From Telluria mixta (GTDB lineage Bacteria; Pseudomonadota; Gammaproteobacteria; Burkholderiales; Burkholderiaceae_D), in the NCBI RefSeq assembly GCF_029223865.1, contig NZ_CP119520.1:6386001-6450000 (forward strand): a stretch of DNA of 64,000 nt, given 5' to 3'. How positions within the stretch are numbered: position 1 is the stretch's first letter; every line of letters begins with the position of its first letter. Made by a program: the position numbers and the translations under genes. The notes beneath the pieces are model-generated. The model was not told where the DNA came from. It saw only the letters and a program-made list of their open reading frames with translations, and did no database searches. This document shows, one piece after another, positions 15,057 through 22,532 of the stretch.

Positions 15057-16639
15057 CGCGATCGGTTTCTCGATGCCGACCCAGTGCTGCGGCAGCTCGC
15101 GCGCCAGCCAGCCCGGTTGCGAGCCGGCCTCGATCGCGATCTTCCGTTCGTGCTCGGGGAACCCATCTGGAACCGGCCCGTCGGCAACAGCACGAGTTCC
15201 GGCCCTTTCGCATCGCCGCCGACGAAGCGGTCGCGCAGCACGCCTTCCGTGTCGGCGACAGGGCTGGCCGGCGTGGGCATCAGCTGCGTCAGCACGGCCT
15301 GCGCGCGTGCCGCTTCCTCGAGCCGGGCGCGCTTCTGTTCCGCGATGTATGCGGCGGCGGCCCTGGCCTGCGCCAGCTTGCGCTGCGCTTCCTCGCGCTC
15401 CAGTCTCGCCTTTTCCGCTTCCGCCGCGCGCCGTTCCAGCAACTGCTGGCGCAGCGCTTCCTTGCGCGCCGCGCGGGCGGCTTCGGCGGCGACTTTCGCG
15501 GCCCGTTCCTGTTCACGCCGCTGGCGGTCCAGCTGCGCTTTCGCGGCCGCTTCCGCCTGCGCTTGCGCCAGCTTGCGCGCGGCCAGTTCGCGTGCGGCCT
15601 CGCGTGCGGCCTGTCCTGCGCGCTCCTTTTCGATCGCCTCGGTCTCGGCGCGGCGCGCCTCGTCGATGTCCGGCGCCGCGCGCAGACGTGCCAGCAGTTC
15701 GCTCACGCTGGCCGGACGCTGGGCCGGATCCTGCGCGAAGCCGGCACGCAGCACGGCCCACTGCGCGTCGTTCAGCGCCTCCGGCCTGAACGGATCGGCG
15801 CCAGCCGGCAAGGCACCGGTCAGCATCTGGTACAGCATGACGGCGACGGCATACACGTCCAGCCCACGCTCCGGCACGCCACCGGCACCGCTGGCTTCCG
15901 GTGCGCGATAGCCCGCCGTGCCCGAGCTGGCCGGGGCTTCGAGCGCGAGGCCACTGGCACGTGCGCGCGCCGCGATGCCGAAGTCGAGCAGCTTGACGTC
16001 GCCGCCGCGCGCGAGGAACACATTGGCGGGCTTGATGTCGCGGTGGACGAGGTGATGCCGCTCCCACGCGTAATCGAGTGCGGCGGCCACGGGCGCCAGC
16101 ACATCCAGCGCGCGCTCGGGACCGAGCCGGCCGACGCGCGCCAGCAGCGTGTCGAGATCCTCGCCGTCCAGGCACTCCATGATGATGAAATAGCTGCCCG
16201 TGGCCGGGTCCTGCGCCCAGTCGTACACGCGCACGATGTGCTGGTGCGCGAGCTGGCGCGCGCGTGCCGCTTCCTCGATCAGCAGCTTCGCATGCAGGGA
16301 ATTCTCCGTGAGCCGGGGCGGCAGGATCTTCAGCGCGACCTGCGCGCTGTGGCCCAGTTCCGCATGCGTGGCGAGGTCCGTCACCTGCCACACCTCGCCC
16401 ATGCCGCCCTGCGCGATCAGGCGCTCCAGCCGGTAGCGGCGGTGCGCCGGCCCCACTTCCTGCGTGGCCATCAGGCCGATCTCGGTGCCGGCGCGCACCG
16501 GCACGTCCGCCGGGACGTCGGCGGGATAGGCAGCGTCGAGAATCGCGTTCTTGCGGCTGTCGAATTCCTGGCGGCTCAACAGGCCGTCTTCGTGCAGCGC
16601 GCGCAGTTCGCGCAGCTTGTCGATCGCCGTCTGCATCAT
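15038..16639 (-). CDS. Hanks-type Ser/Thr kinase with SHOCT-like N-terminus and coiled coil (N-terminal part of kinase-SUMF1 fusion)
   Basis: The start at 16639 gives ATGATG, whose TGA is the stop of the upstream gene, so the two are coupled. Residues about 4-33 (IDKLRELRALHEDGLLSRQE) resemble a SHOCT motif. The kinase follows: LIAQGGMGEVWQV, ATP Lys in VALKIL, catalytic loop HRDIKPANVF, LLDFGIAARA and GTAGYRAPEA, all key residues intact. After about residue 340 comes a coiled coil of roughly 110 residues rich in Ala, Arg, Glu and Gln, then the start of a SUMF1 domain (VLLPTGRFQMGSP). The frame then breaks near 15157 and ends at 15038 with unrelated sequence. It is the second kinase of the cluster. 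Confidence 0.85.
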   Translation of the reverse strand: MMQTAIDKLRELRALHEDGLLSRQEFDSRKNAILDAAYPADVPADVPVRAGTEIGLMATQEVGPAHRRYRLERLIAQGGMGEVWQVTDLATHAELGHSAQVALKILPPRLTENSLHAKLLIEEAARARQLAHQHIVRVYDWAQDPATGSYFIIMECLDGEDLDTLLARVGRLGPERALDVLAPVAAALDYAWERHHLVHRDIKPANVFLARGGDVKLLDFGIAARARASGLALEAPASSGTAGYRAPEASGAGGVPERGLDVYAVAVMLYQMLTGALPAGADPFRPEALNDAQWAVLRAGFAQDPAQRPASVSELLARLRAAPDIDEARRAETEAIEKERAGQAAREAARELAARKLAQAQAEAAAKAQLDRQRREQERAAKVAAEAARAARKEALRQQLLERRAAEAEKARLEREEAQRKLAQARAAAAYIAEQKRARLEEAARAQAVLTQLMPTPASPVADTEGVLRDRFVGGDAKGPELVLLPTGRFQMGSPSTNGRSRSRPARNRAGWRASCRSTGSASRNRSRWAAIR

Positions 16640-18603
16640 CCCCGCGCCGGCAGCGGCGCGCCGCACGTACCGCAGAACCGGTCGCCGGCCTGGGCGCCGG
16701 CGTGACGGCAGGTTGCACCCGCGATGAGCGCACCGCCCAGTTGCGCCTGCGTCGCCAGCGCCGTCTTGTTGACGTCGTTCTGCAGCGCGAGCAGTTCCAG
16801 CTGGTGGCGCCGCTCGCGCTCCAGTTCAGCGTCGCGCCGCGTGCGCTCGCGTTCGACCTGTTCATCGGCGAGGCGCGACGACGTCAGCGCGGCCAGCTGC
16901 TCCGCGCTCATGCCGGCCTGCGTGCGGGCCTTCAGCACGTCCGCCAGCAGCGCCGCGTTGGTCTCGCCGGCCAGCACCAGTTTCGTCGTATCGTCCACGG
17001 CGCCCAGCGTTTCCATGCGGCGCAGCTCGTGCGCGCGCTCGGCGCCGAGCAGCTCGGCCTGCAGCACGGCGCGGGCCTCTTCGCCGTCCAGCGCCACCTG
17101 CTGCAGCGCCGCATCCGCTTCGATCGTGCGCAACAGCTTTTCGTGCTGGGCCAGCGCGTCGGCCTGCGTCCCGTCGCGGCGCAGCGCTTCCACGCGCTGG
17201 CGCACGGCTTCCACCTCGATCGACTCCTCGCGCTCTGCTGCCCGCAGCCGCGCCGCATGTTCTTGCGCCTCGATCTCGCGCGCGCGCCGTGCCGCGTCTT
17301 CCTCCGCCGCGTGCAGACGGGCCAGTTCCGCGCGCTGGCGGGCCGCGTCCTCGATGCCGCGCGCCTGCTCGATCTTGTTCCTGATCTGCTGCTGCAGCAA
17401 CTGGTGCGTGAAGCGCTGCGCGGCGACCGTGCGGGCCTGGGCCGCATCCTGGCGCGCCAGCGCGACCTCTTCGCGCATGCGCACGGCGGCCAGTTCGCGC
17501 AGGTGCGCCCATTCCGTTTCCTGGTCGCCGCGCGCGCCACGTTTCTGCGCCAGTTCGTGTTCCAGTTCGGCGACGAGGTCTTGCGCGCCCCGCTCGATCG
17601 CGTGCTTGCGCGAGCGGGACTCGACGATGCGCCCATACAGCTCGATCTCGCGGGCGCGGATCGCCTGTGCGCGCTCGGCGTTCTGCAGGCTCATCTCCGC
17701 GCGCTCGATGCCCGCGCCCTGGCGCAGTTCCGCGCGCCGGTGCGCGAGGCGCGCCTGGCTTTCCTCACGTGCGATGCGGCGCCATTCGTCGTCCGAATAC
17801 AGCTCGTCGAGCTGGCGCGCATGCTCCACCTTGACCCGCTGCTCGTCCACGGCCAGCCACAGGCTGCCGATGCGCGCGCGGTTGGCGTCGAAGCGGTCGT
17901 GGCGCAGCGCCAGCGTCTCCACGCGGACGATGGCCAGGCCGTAGTCGGCGAGCAAGGTGGCGAGGCCGCCCTGCAGGTGCTGGTCCAGTTCCGGCCGCAG
18001 TTCGCGCCGGCCCGCCATCTCGCGCAGCGAACGGGCGGCGACGAATTCGCCCGCCAGTTGTCGCACCGGCTGCTGCAGCAGTTCGCGCAGGTGGTCGGCT
18101 TTCACGGTGCCCGGCATCGTCATGAAATGGCGCGCGAACGCGGGCACGCTCTCGATCCGCACGGACAGCGCGAGCCGTGCCGACACGGCCAGGTGCTCGG
18201 CGCTGAACAGGCCATCCAGCTCGAAGTCGACCGGCAGCGCGCCGCTGCGGGTGACGAGGATTTCCGCATGCTGGTCGCGCAGCAGGTGATTCAGGCGTGT
18301 AAAGAACCCTTCGATCTCGTACTCGCCCTGCGGGACTTCGGTCGCCTGCTCGCCCTGCAGGATGTAGGCCCGCGCCGTGGCGGGCACGCGCAAGGTCTTG
18401 ACGAATACGCCGGACAGCGCGCGCACGCCGAAGAACACGGCCAGTTCGTCAGGGCCGGGCACCCAGCGGTTCTCCACCAGCACGGGTTCGTTGCGCGGCG
18501 TGCCGAGCATCAGGCCGCAGGCGGCGCAATAGCCGTCCGCCGCGCCCGTCCCTTGAGAACAGCGCGGGCACTTTGCCCCACCCAATCCAAACATCCGCAA
18601 CAT
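16636..18603 (-). CDS. Zinc-ribbon / SPFH-like / long coiled-coil protein
   Basis: The 655-residue protein starts at 18603 behind GAAGGAG. An N-terminal zinc ribbon (CPRCSQGTGAADGYCAACG, about 12-30) is matched by another Cys pair at the C-terminus (CRHAGAQAGDRFCGTCG). Residues about 45-250 look like an SPFH/band-7-type domain: FVKTLRVPATARAYILQGEQ near the start, and VRQLAGEFVAARSLREM with LLADYGLAIVRVETLALRHD near its end. The rest, about 260-600, is a highly charged helix rich in Glu, Arg, Ala and Gln. No membrane helix is evident. SPFH proteins form oligomeric rings on membranes, so it may be the scaffold that gathers the kinase, whose gene overlaps it by 4 bases. The domain call is by eye. 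Confidence 0.7.
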   Translation of the reverse strand: MLRMFGLGGAKCPRCSQGTGAADGYCAACGLMLGTPRNEPVLVENRWVPGPDELAVFFGVRALSGVFVKTLRVPATARAYILQGEQATEVPQGEYEIEGFFTRLNHLLRDQHAEILVTRSGALPVDFELDGLFSAEHLAVSARLALSVRIESVPAFARHFMTMPGTVKADHLRELLQQPVRQLAGEFVAARSLREMAGRRELRPELDQHLQGGLATLLADYGLAIVRVETLALRHDRFDANRARIGSLWLAVDEQRVKVEHARQLDELYSDDEWRRIAREESQARLAHRRAELRQGAGIERAEMSLQNAERAQAIRAREIELYGRIVESRSRKHAIERGAQDLVAELEHELAQKRGARGDQETEWAHLRELAAVRMREEVALARQDAAQARTVAAQRFTHQLLQQQIRNKIEQARGIEDAARQRAELARLHAAEEDAARRAREIEAQEHAARLRAAEREESIEVEAVRQRVEALRRDGTQADALAQHEKLLRTIEADAALQQVALDGEEARAVLQAELLGAERAHELRRMETLGAVDDTTKLVLAGETNAALLADVLKARTQAGMSAEQLAALTSSRLADEQVERERTRRDAELERERRHQLELLALQNDVNKTALATQAQLGGALIAGATCRHAGAQAGDRFCGTCGAPLPARG

Positions 18604-18638
18604 CGTCGACTCCTTCCGGCTTACCCTGCAAGCCTACA

Positions 18639-19634
18639 TCAAATGATTCCGATCCGCTCCACGCACGCTACGCTCGCGCCGCGCGCACGGACGTCGTCCG
18701 CGAAGCCGGCCGGCAAAGCGTCGCGCCATGCGTGCGGCAGGAGAATACGGTCGCCCGGCCCGGCCTCGCGCAGCAGCAGCGCGCATTTCGGCGCGAGCCC
18801 GTCGACCGTGTCCACGCGGCCCGCATGCCACGCATCCGAGCATCCCGTCGCCAGCAGCCGGGCGCGCGGCATGAATTCGCGGCCGCGCGCGATGCGGTCG
18901 GCCAGCACGAGGGCCAGTTCGTACGAACGGCCCGCGAACGCGGCGTCGCTGAAACGGACCGTCGTACGCCAGCGCCCGACGCCGCGGCCGTCGAAGTGAC
19001 GCGCGCCGGCCAGCGCCTGGCGCACGGCCAGCTGGCGTGCCGCGTCGGCCCCCGGCACGGCGATCGTCTGTTCCTCGTCGATGCGTTCACCGTCCAGCGG
19101 GTGCACGCTCACCTCGACCCAGCCGAGACCATCGCCGTCTCCGCCGCTGTGCAGCGGGAACCATGCGCGGGCGCCGGACACGCGCGCGCCGGGATCGGGA
19201 TGGCCGTCCAGCTGGCCCAGGTGCGACAGGCCGTCCGGGCCGCCCAGCAGCGCGTCCGGCGACGCATCCGCCACGTCATGGCCGTCCACGCGGCCCAGTT
19301 GCCATGCATCCGACCAGCCGTTGGCGACCGGGTCTCCGCGTCCGTGCCACACGCCGCGCACGAGCCGGTCGGCCAAGACAAACGCCAGTTCGCAGTCGCG
19401 TCCCGCGGGCGCGCGGTCGACGCTGAGTACGACCTGGTCGCGGCTGTCGATCTTCGCTTCCGTGTGGCGCGCGAGACGGACCACTTGCTGCAGGCGTTCG
19501 GCCAATGCCGCGTCACCGGGCACCATGCACTTGACGTCGGCGCGGCCCGCACGCTCGCGCCGCGTGGCCGTCACGGTGAGCAGCGTGCCGTCGGGCAGGC
19601 GCGTGCGGCAGAGGGCTTGGGCGGGCCCGCTCAT
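18639..19634 (-). CDS. Protein with two Lon-protease-like domains, second with a possible Ser-Lys dyad
   Basis: The start at 19634 overlaps the upstream stop by ATGA, giving 331 residues. The protein is an internal duplication. Residues 81-94 (CELAFVLADRLVRG) match 238-251 (YELALVLADRIARG), and 105-117 (NGWSDAWQLGRVD) match 263-275 (TGCSDAWHAGRVD). The second copy continues VDGLAPKCALLLREAG then DRILLP, which follows the Lon proteolytic domain (GGLKEKLLAAHRGGIKTVLIP-like). In that alignment S237 falls on the Lon catalytic Ser and K283 on the catalytic Lys. The first copy has Asp at the Ser position and no Lys. There is no AAA+ module. Peptidase activity is an inference; a purely structural role is possible. 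Confidence 0.65.
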   Translation of the reverse strand: MSGPAQALCRTRLPDGTLLTVTATRRERAGRADVKCMVPGDAALAERLQQVVRLARHTEAKIDSRDQVVLSVDRAPAGRDCELAFVLADRLVRGVWHGRGDPVANGWSDAWQLGRVDGHDVADASPDALLGGPDGLSHLGQLDGHPDPGARVSGARAWFPLHSGGDGDGLGWVEVSVHPLDGERIDEEQTIAVPGADAARQLAVRQALAGARHFDGRGVGRWRTTVRFSDAAFAGRSYELALVLADRIARGREFMPRARLLATGCSDAWHAGRVDTVDGLAPKCALLLREAGPGDRILLPHAWRDALPAGFADDVRARGASVACVERIGII

Positions 19635-20662
19635 GCCGCCTCCGCGACGTGCTTCGCCGCGCGCCGGCCGGCGCAATCGGCTTCGAGGTTGGCGACGATG
19701 CGCTCGGCCTCGTCGTACAGCGCGGCGAGACGCTCGCCTTGCGCGCCTTCCAGGCGGGCCAACAGCGCCCATGCCTCGTCCAGCGCGACGGTCGCGCGGC
19801 GGCTGTGGCGCATGCGGCGCAGCTGCTCGTCCAGCACGAGCGGCTGACCCGGCGCGGCCAGCACGAGGGCCGGCATCGTCGTGATCTCGACGGACAGGCG
19901 GTCCAGGCGCTGCAGCAAGGCCTGCTGCTGGCGGAACTGGTCCTGCCCGTTCGGCAGCGCGCCGAGGCGCAGGCCGCACATCAGGCAAGGGAGTTCGAGG
20001 AACAGGCGGCGCAGCGACTTCGCGTCAAGCATCGCCGGTTCGACTTTTTCCGTCACGGGTGCAGGCGCGGGCGCCGCGGTGCCGACCGCGCGCGCGGCCA
20101 GTTGCGCCGCATAGTCGACGCCCTCCAGTTCGACGGGCACGCAATCGTCTACCGTCAGGCCGAAGCGCAGGTACAGCAACCGGTTCAGGCCCTGCCGGAA
20201 TGCGTTCCACTCGTCGATGTCCGCGCACGGCGGCAGATCCAGCGCGCCCTGCTCCAGCGCGCTGCGCACGGCGCTTTCCACTTTCACTCCCAGTGCATCC
20301 AGGTCGACGCGGCCATCCGCTTCGGCGGCCAGGTACAGGTCGAAGCGCTTGCCCGCGGCGGCCGGGTCCTGCGGATCGATGGCGAAGGTCGTGCGCAGGC
20401 CGATCTCGGGCGCCTGCGCGTACGGCACCACGTCGAGCGTGTACGGCCCCGGGTGGAATGCCCACGCGAGTTCGCCGGGACGCAGCTCGACCTTTTTCCC
20501 GGCCGGGGTCGTGGCGCGGCGCGGGCGTCCGTCCGCGTCGACGATGACGACGGGGCAGCCCGGCGGCGCGGCGCAGCCCGGCGACAGCGGCAGCGCGACG
20601 GCCGTGCGGCCGAGGGCGCAGGCGTCGTGAACGGGCGCGGCGCGCTTGAAGAATGGGATCAT
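19631..20662 (-). CDS. Cluster protein of unknown function
   Basis: The 343-residue soluble protein starts at 20662, overlapping the upstream stop by ATGA, and its own stop overlaps the next gene in the same way. Residues about 35-190 are predicted mixed alpha/beta with a pattern (VELRPGELAWAFHPGPYTLD, later FRQGLNRLLYLRFGLTVDDC) that may be a compact SPFH-like fold similar to that of the protein encoded at 16,636. A Pro/Ala linker follows, then a helical region with CLMCG and LLARLEGAQGERLAALYDEA. No catalytic motif is recognised. Strict coupling suggests fixed stoichiometry with the Lon-like and SPFH-like partners. Confidence 0.7.
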   Translation of the reverse strand: MIPFFKRAAPVHDACALGRTAVALPLSPGCAAPPGCPVVIVDADGRPRRATTPAGKKVELRPGELAWAFHPGPYTLDVVPYAQAPEIGLRTTFAIDPQDPAAAGKRFDLYLAAEADGRVDLDALGVKVESAVRSALEQGALDLPPCADIDEWNAFRQGLNRLLYLRFGLTVDDCVPVELEGVDYAAQLAARAVGTAAPAPAPVTEKVEPAMLDAKSLRRLFLELPCLMCGLRLGALPNGQDQFRQQQALLQRLDRLSVEITTMPALVLAAPGQPLVLDEQLRRMRHSRRATVALDEAWALLARLEGAQGERLAALYDEAERIVANLEADCAGRRAAKHVAEAA

Positions 20663-21222
20663 GGTGTGTCCGCCTCCAGCGGTTCGACGGTAAAACGGGC
20701 GCCGTGCGCCTGCAAGTGATCAGAGGGGGCGGCCGCGAACGGCCAGTCGGCTTCGCATTCGCCGTCCGCATCGAGCTGGCCCGCGAGCACCACGCCGCCG
20801 GCGCCATCCACGACGCGCAGTGGGGCCCGCGCGACCAGCAGCGCTTCCGCGAACGGGGCCTGCGGCGCCAGCTGCAGGATCGTGCGCCAGCCGCCGCCGG
20901 CGGGGATGAAGTGCAGGGTCCACCAGCCGTCGTCCGTCACGATCGCGGCAGGCAGGCCGGTGCTCGCGGCCCGCAGGGCGCCGCGGCTGCCGCGCCAGGC
21001 GGTCGATGCGGCGGCCCGCCGCTGCAGGGCGAGATGGCGCAGCCGGCGCACGGTCAATGGCGATGCCTGCAGCGCGGCCCGTTCGCCGGACGTCAGCGGC
21101 CGGCTGCCGTCTAGCGCCGCGGCCAGCGTGGCATCGTCCAGCGTCAAGCGGTCGCCATCCTTGCGGCGGGCCAGCAGCAGGGCTTCCTGCAGCCGGCGAG
21201 AGCTCGTGTCGTTGCTATGCAT
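20659..21222 (-). CDS. Small cluster protein of unknown function
   Basis: The start MHSNDTSSRRLQEALLLARR at 21222 gives 187 residues and overlaps the end of the HTH gene by 8 bases. The first 90 residues are helical and charged (LTSGERAALQASPLTVRRLR). The rest is beta-rich (DDGWWTLHFIPAGGGWRTIL, then APLRVVDGAGGVVLAGQLDA). There is no signal peptide, membrane helix or recognised motif. The gene is sandwiched by overlaps in the right-arm operon, so it is probably a component of the same complex. Confidence 0.7.
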   Translation of the reverse strand: MHSNDTSSRRLQEALLLARRKDGDRLTLDDATLAAALDGSRPLTSGERAALQASPLTVRRLRHLALQRRAAASTAWRGSRGALRAASTGLPAAIVTDDGWWTLHFIPAGGGWRTILQLAPQAPFAEALLVARAPLRVVDGAGGVVLAGQLDADGECEADWPFAAAPSDHLQAHGARFTVEPLEADTP

Positions 21223-22435
21223 CGCTTCCTCGCTTCGTGTCAAAGGCGGCGCTCAATCTCGCGATCGCGGCGTCGCGCCGCTTGCGCAGCGTCGGCAGCG
21301 ATACCTCGGCCAGCGCCGCCAGCTGCTGCATCGTCGGCAGCGCGCCGGTGGCCGGGTCGCGCCAGGCGTCCGGGTAGCTGTCGTCGTCGGGGCCCAGCAG
21401 CTTCGCGTACACGGCCAGCCCCACTGGCAATCCCTCCGCCGCCAGCAGACCGTCCGCCGGCGCTTGCGCAACATAGCCGGGGGGCAGTGAAACGCTCAGC
21501 GCGAGGGTCTCCAGACGGGGATCCGCTTCTTCCGGCACCGGATCGGGTTCCGGCGCCGCGTCGTCGAGCGCATCCTGCCGCGCTTCCAGGATGCGATCCG
21601 GCCCCGGCGTCGCCGCATTCTCCGATTCCTGCAGCACGCGCCAGTAATCCTCCACCCAGACGGACGCGTCGTCCAGGTCCTGCAGCCAGTCCTCGTCGCG
21701 GTTGGCCGACAGCTGTTCGTAATCGCCGATCTCGTGCAGCATCGCGGCGATGCGCTCCGGGCTCGTCTTCAGGCTGGCGAAGCGCTTGGAGCGCGTGTGC
21801 AGCGGACCGGGGCCGCCGCCGAATTCTTCCAGCGACGCGCTCCAGCGCAGGATCCACTCGGCGCGGCAATCGTGGATCGTGCGCAGCTGGCGCACTTCGA
21901 TGGGGTCGGCACCGTCGGCGATCTCGCGGCCGAGGATCGCCCCGACCTGGGCCCGGTGCGCGCGCCAGTTGGCGAACAGGCGCGCGACGTCGTGATAGGC
22001 GGTGTCCAACATCCGGTATGCGTACATACGGTTCGGGCTGCACGGGCGGCCGCAGGCGTCCTGGTAGTTGTCGGCATCGACGCGGTCGCGCAGCACGGCG
22101 TACATGTCGTTCACCTTCTTGCGCAGCAGGGCGTCGCCCGCCTGGCCGTCCGCCAGCGCGGCGCACAAGGCGTCCCAGTCGGCCGGACGGGCGCCCAGCT
22201 CGACGACGAGCGTCAGCGCCAGTTCGTAGACCGTATCGCCATAGCCGTTACCGGCTGCCCGGGCGCGGGCACTGTGGCGCTGGGCCAGGAGCTGGTCCGT
22301 CATGCGTTCCACGTAGCTCTCCAGGTCCGGATGTGCAGGATCGAAGCCGCGCAGCGCGGCGAGCGAGCACTGTCCCAGCAACTTGCGCACTTCTTCCCAG
22401 CCCGGTTCCTGGTACCGGGTTCCCGGCAAACGCAT
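21215..22435 (-). CDS. Cluster protein with C-terminal helix-turn-helix
   Basis: The 406-residue protein starts at 22435 behind AGAGGA. The N-terminal 250 residues are helical (for example LESYVERMTDQLLAQRHSAR and VRQLRTIHDCRAEWILRWSA) and match no family I recognise. An acidic linker (DDAAPEPDPVPEEADPRLE) follows. The C-terminus carries a helix-turn-helix-like segment, LPTMQQLAALAEVSLPTLRK then RRDAAIARL, similar in layout to sigma-factor region 4 or MerR/LuxR-type HTHs. It may be the cluster's regulator, but DNA binding is not proven. It lies 97 bases downstream of the PBP gene on the same strand. Confidence 0.68.
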   Translation of the reverse strand: MRLPGTRYQEPGWEEVRKLLGQCSLAALRGFDPAHPDLESYVERMTDQLLAQRHSARARAAGNGYGDTVYELALTLVVELGARPADWDALCAALADGQAGDALLRKKVNDMYAVLRDRVDADNYQDACGRPCSPNRMYAYRMLDTAYHDVARLFANWRAHRAQVGAILGREIADGADPIEVRQLRTIHDCRAEWILRWSASLEEFGGGPGPLHTRSKRFASLKTSPERIAAMLHEIGDYEQLSANRDEDWLQDLDDASVWVEDYWRVLQESENAATPGPDRILEARQDALDDAAPEPDPVPEEADPRLETLALSVSLPPGYVAQAPADGLLAAEGLPVGLAVYAKLLGPDDDSYPDAWRDPATGALPTMQQLAALAEVSLPTLRKRRDAAIARLSAAFDTKRGSDA

Positions 22436-22532
22436 AAATCCTCTTCGATGTTCGGCCGCTAATAGCAGGACCGTAACAGATCATGCCACAGAAACACATC
22501 GGATAGGCGCGCAGATGAGTGGGAAAAACCCC

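Noticed and set aside
16702..18999. A 765-codon open frame opposite the coiled-coil protein
   Set aside because: It mirrors a repetitive Glu/Arg/Ala coding region; no domains, no ribosome-binding site.
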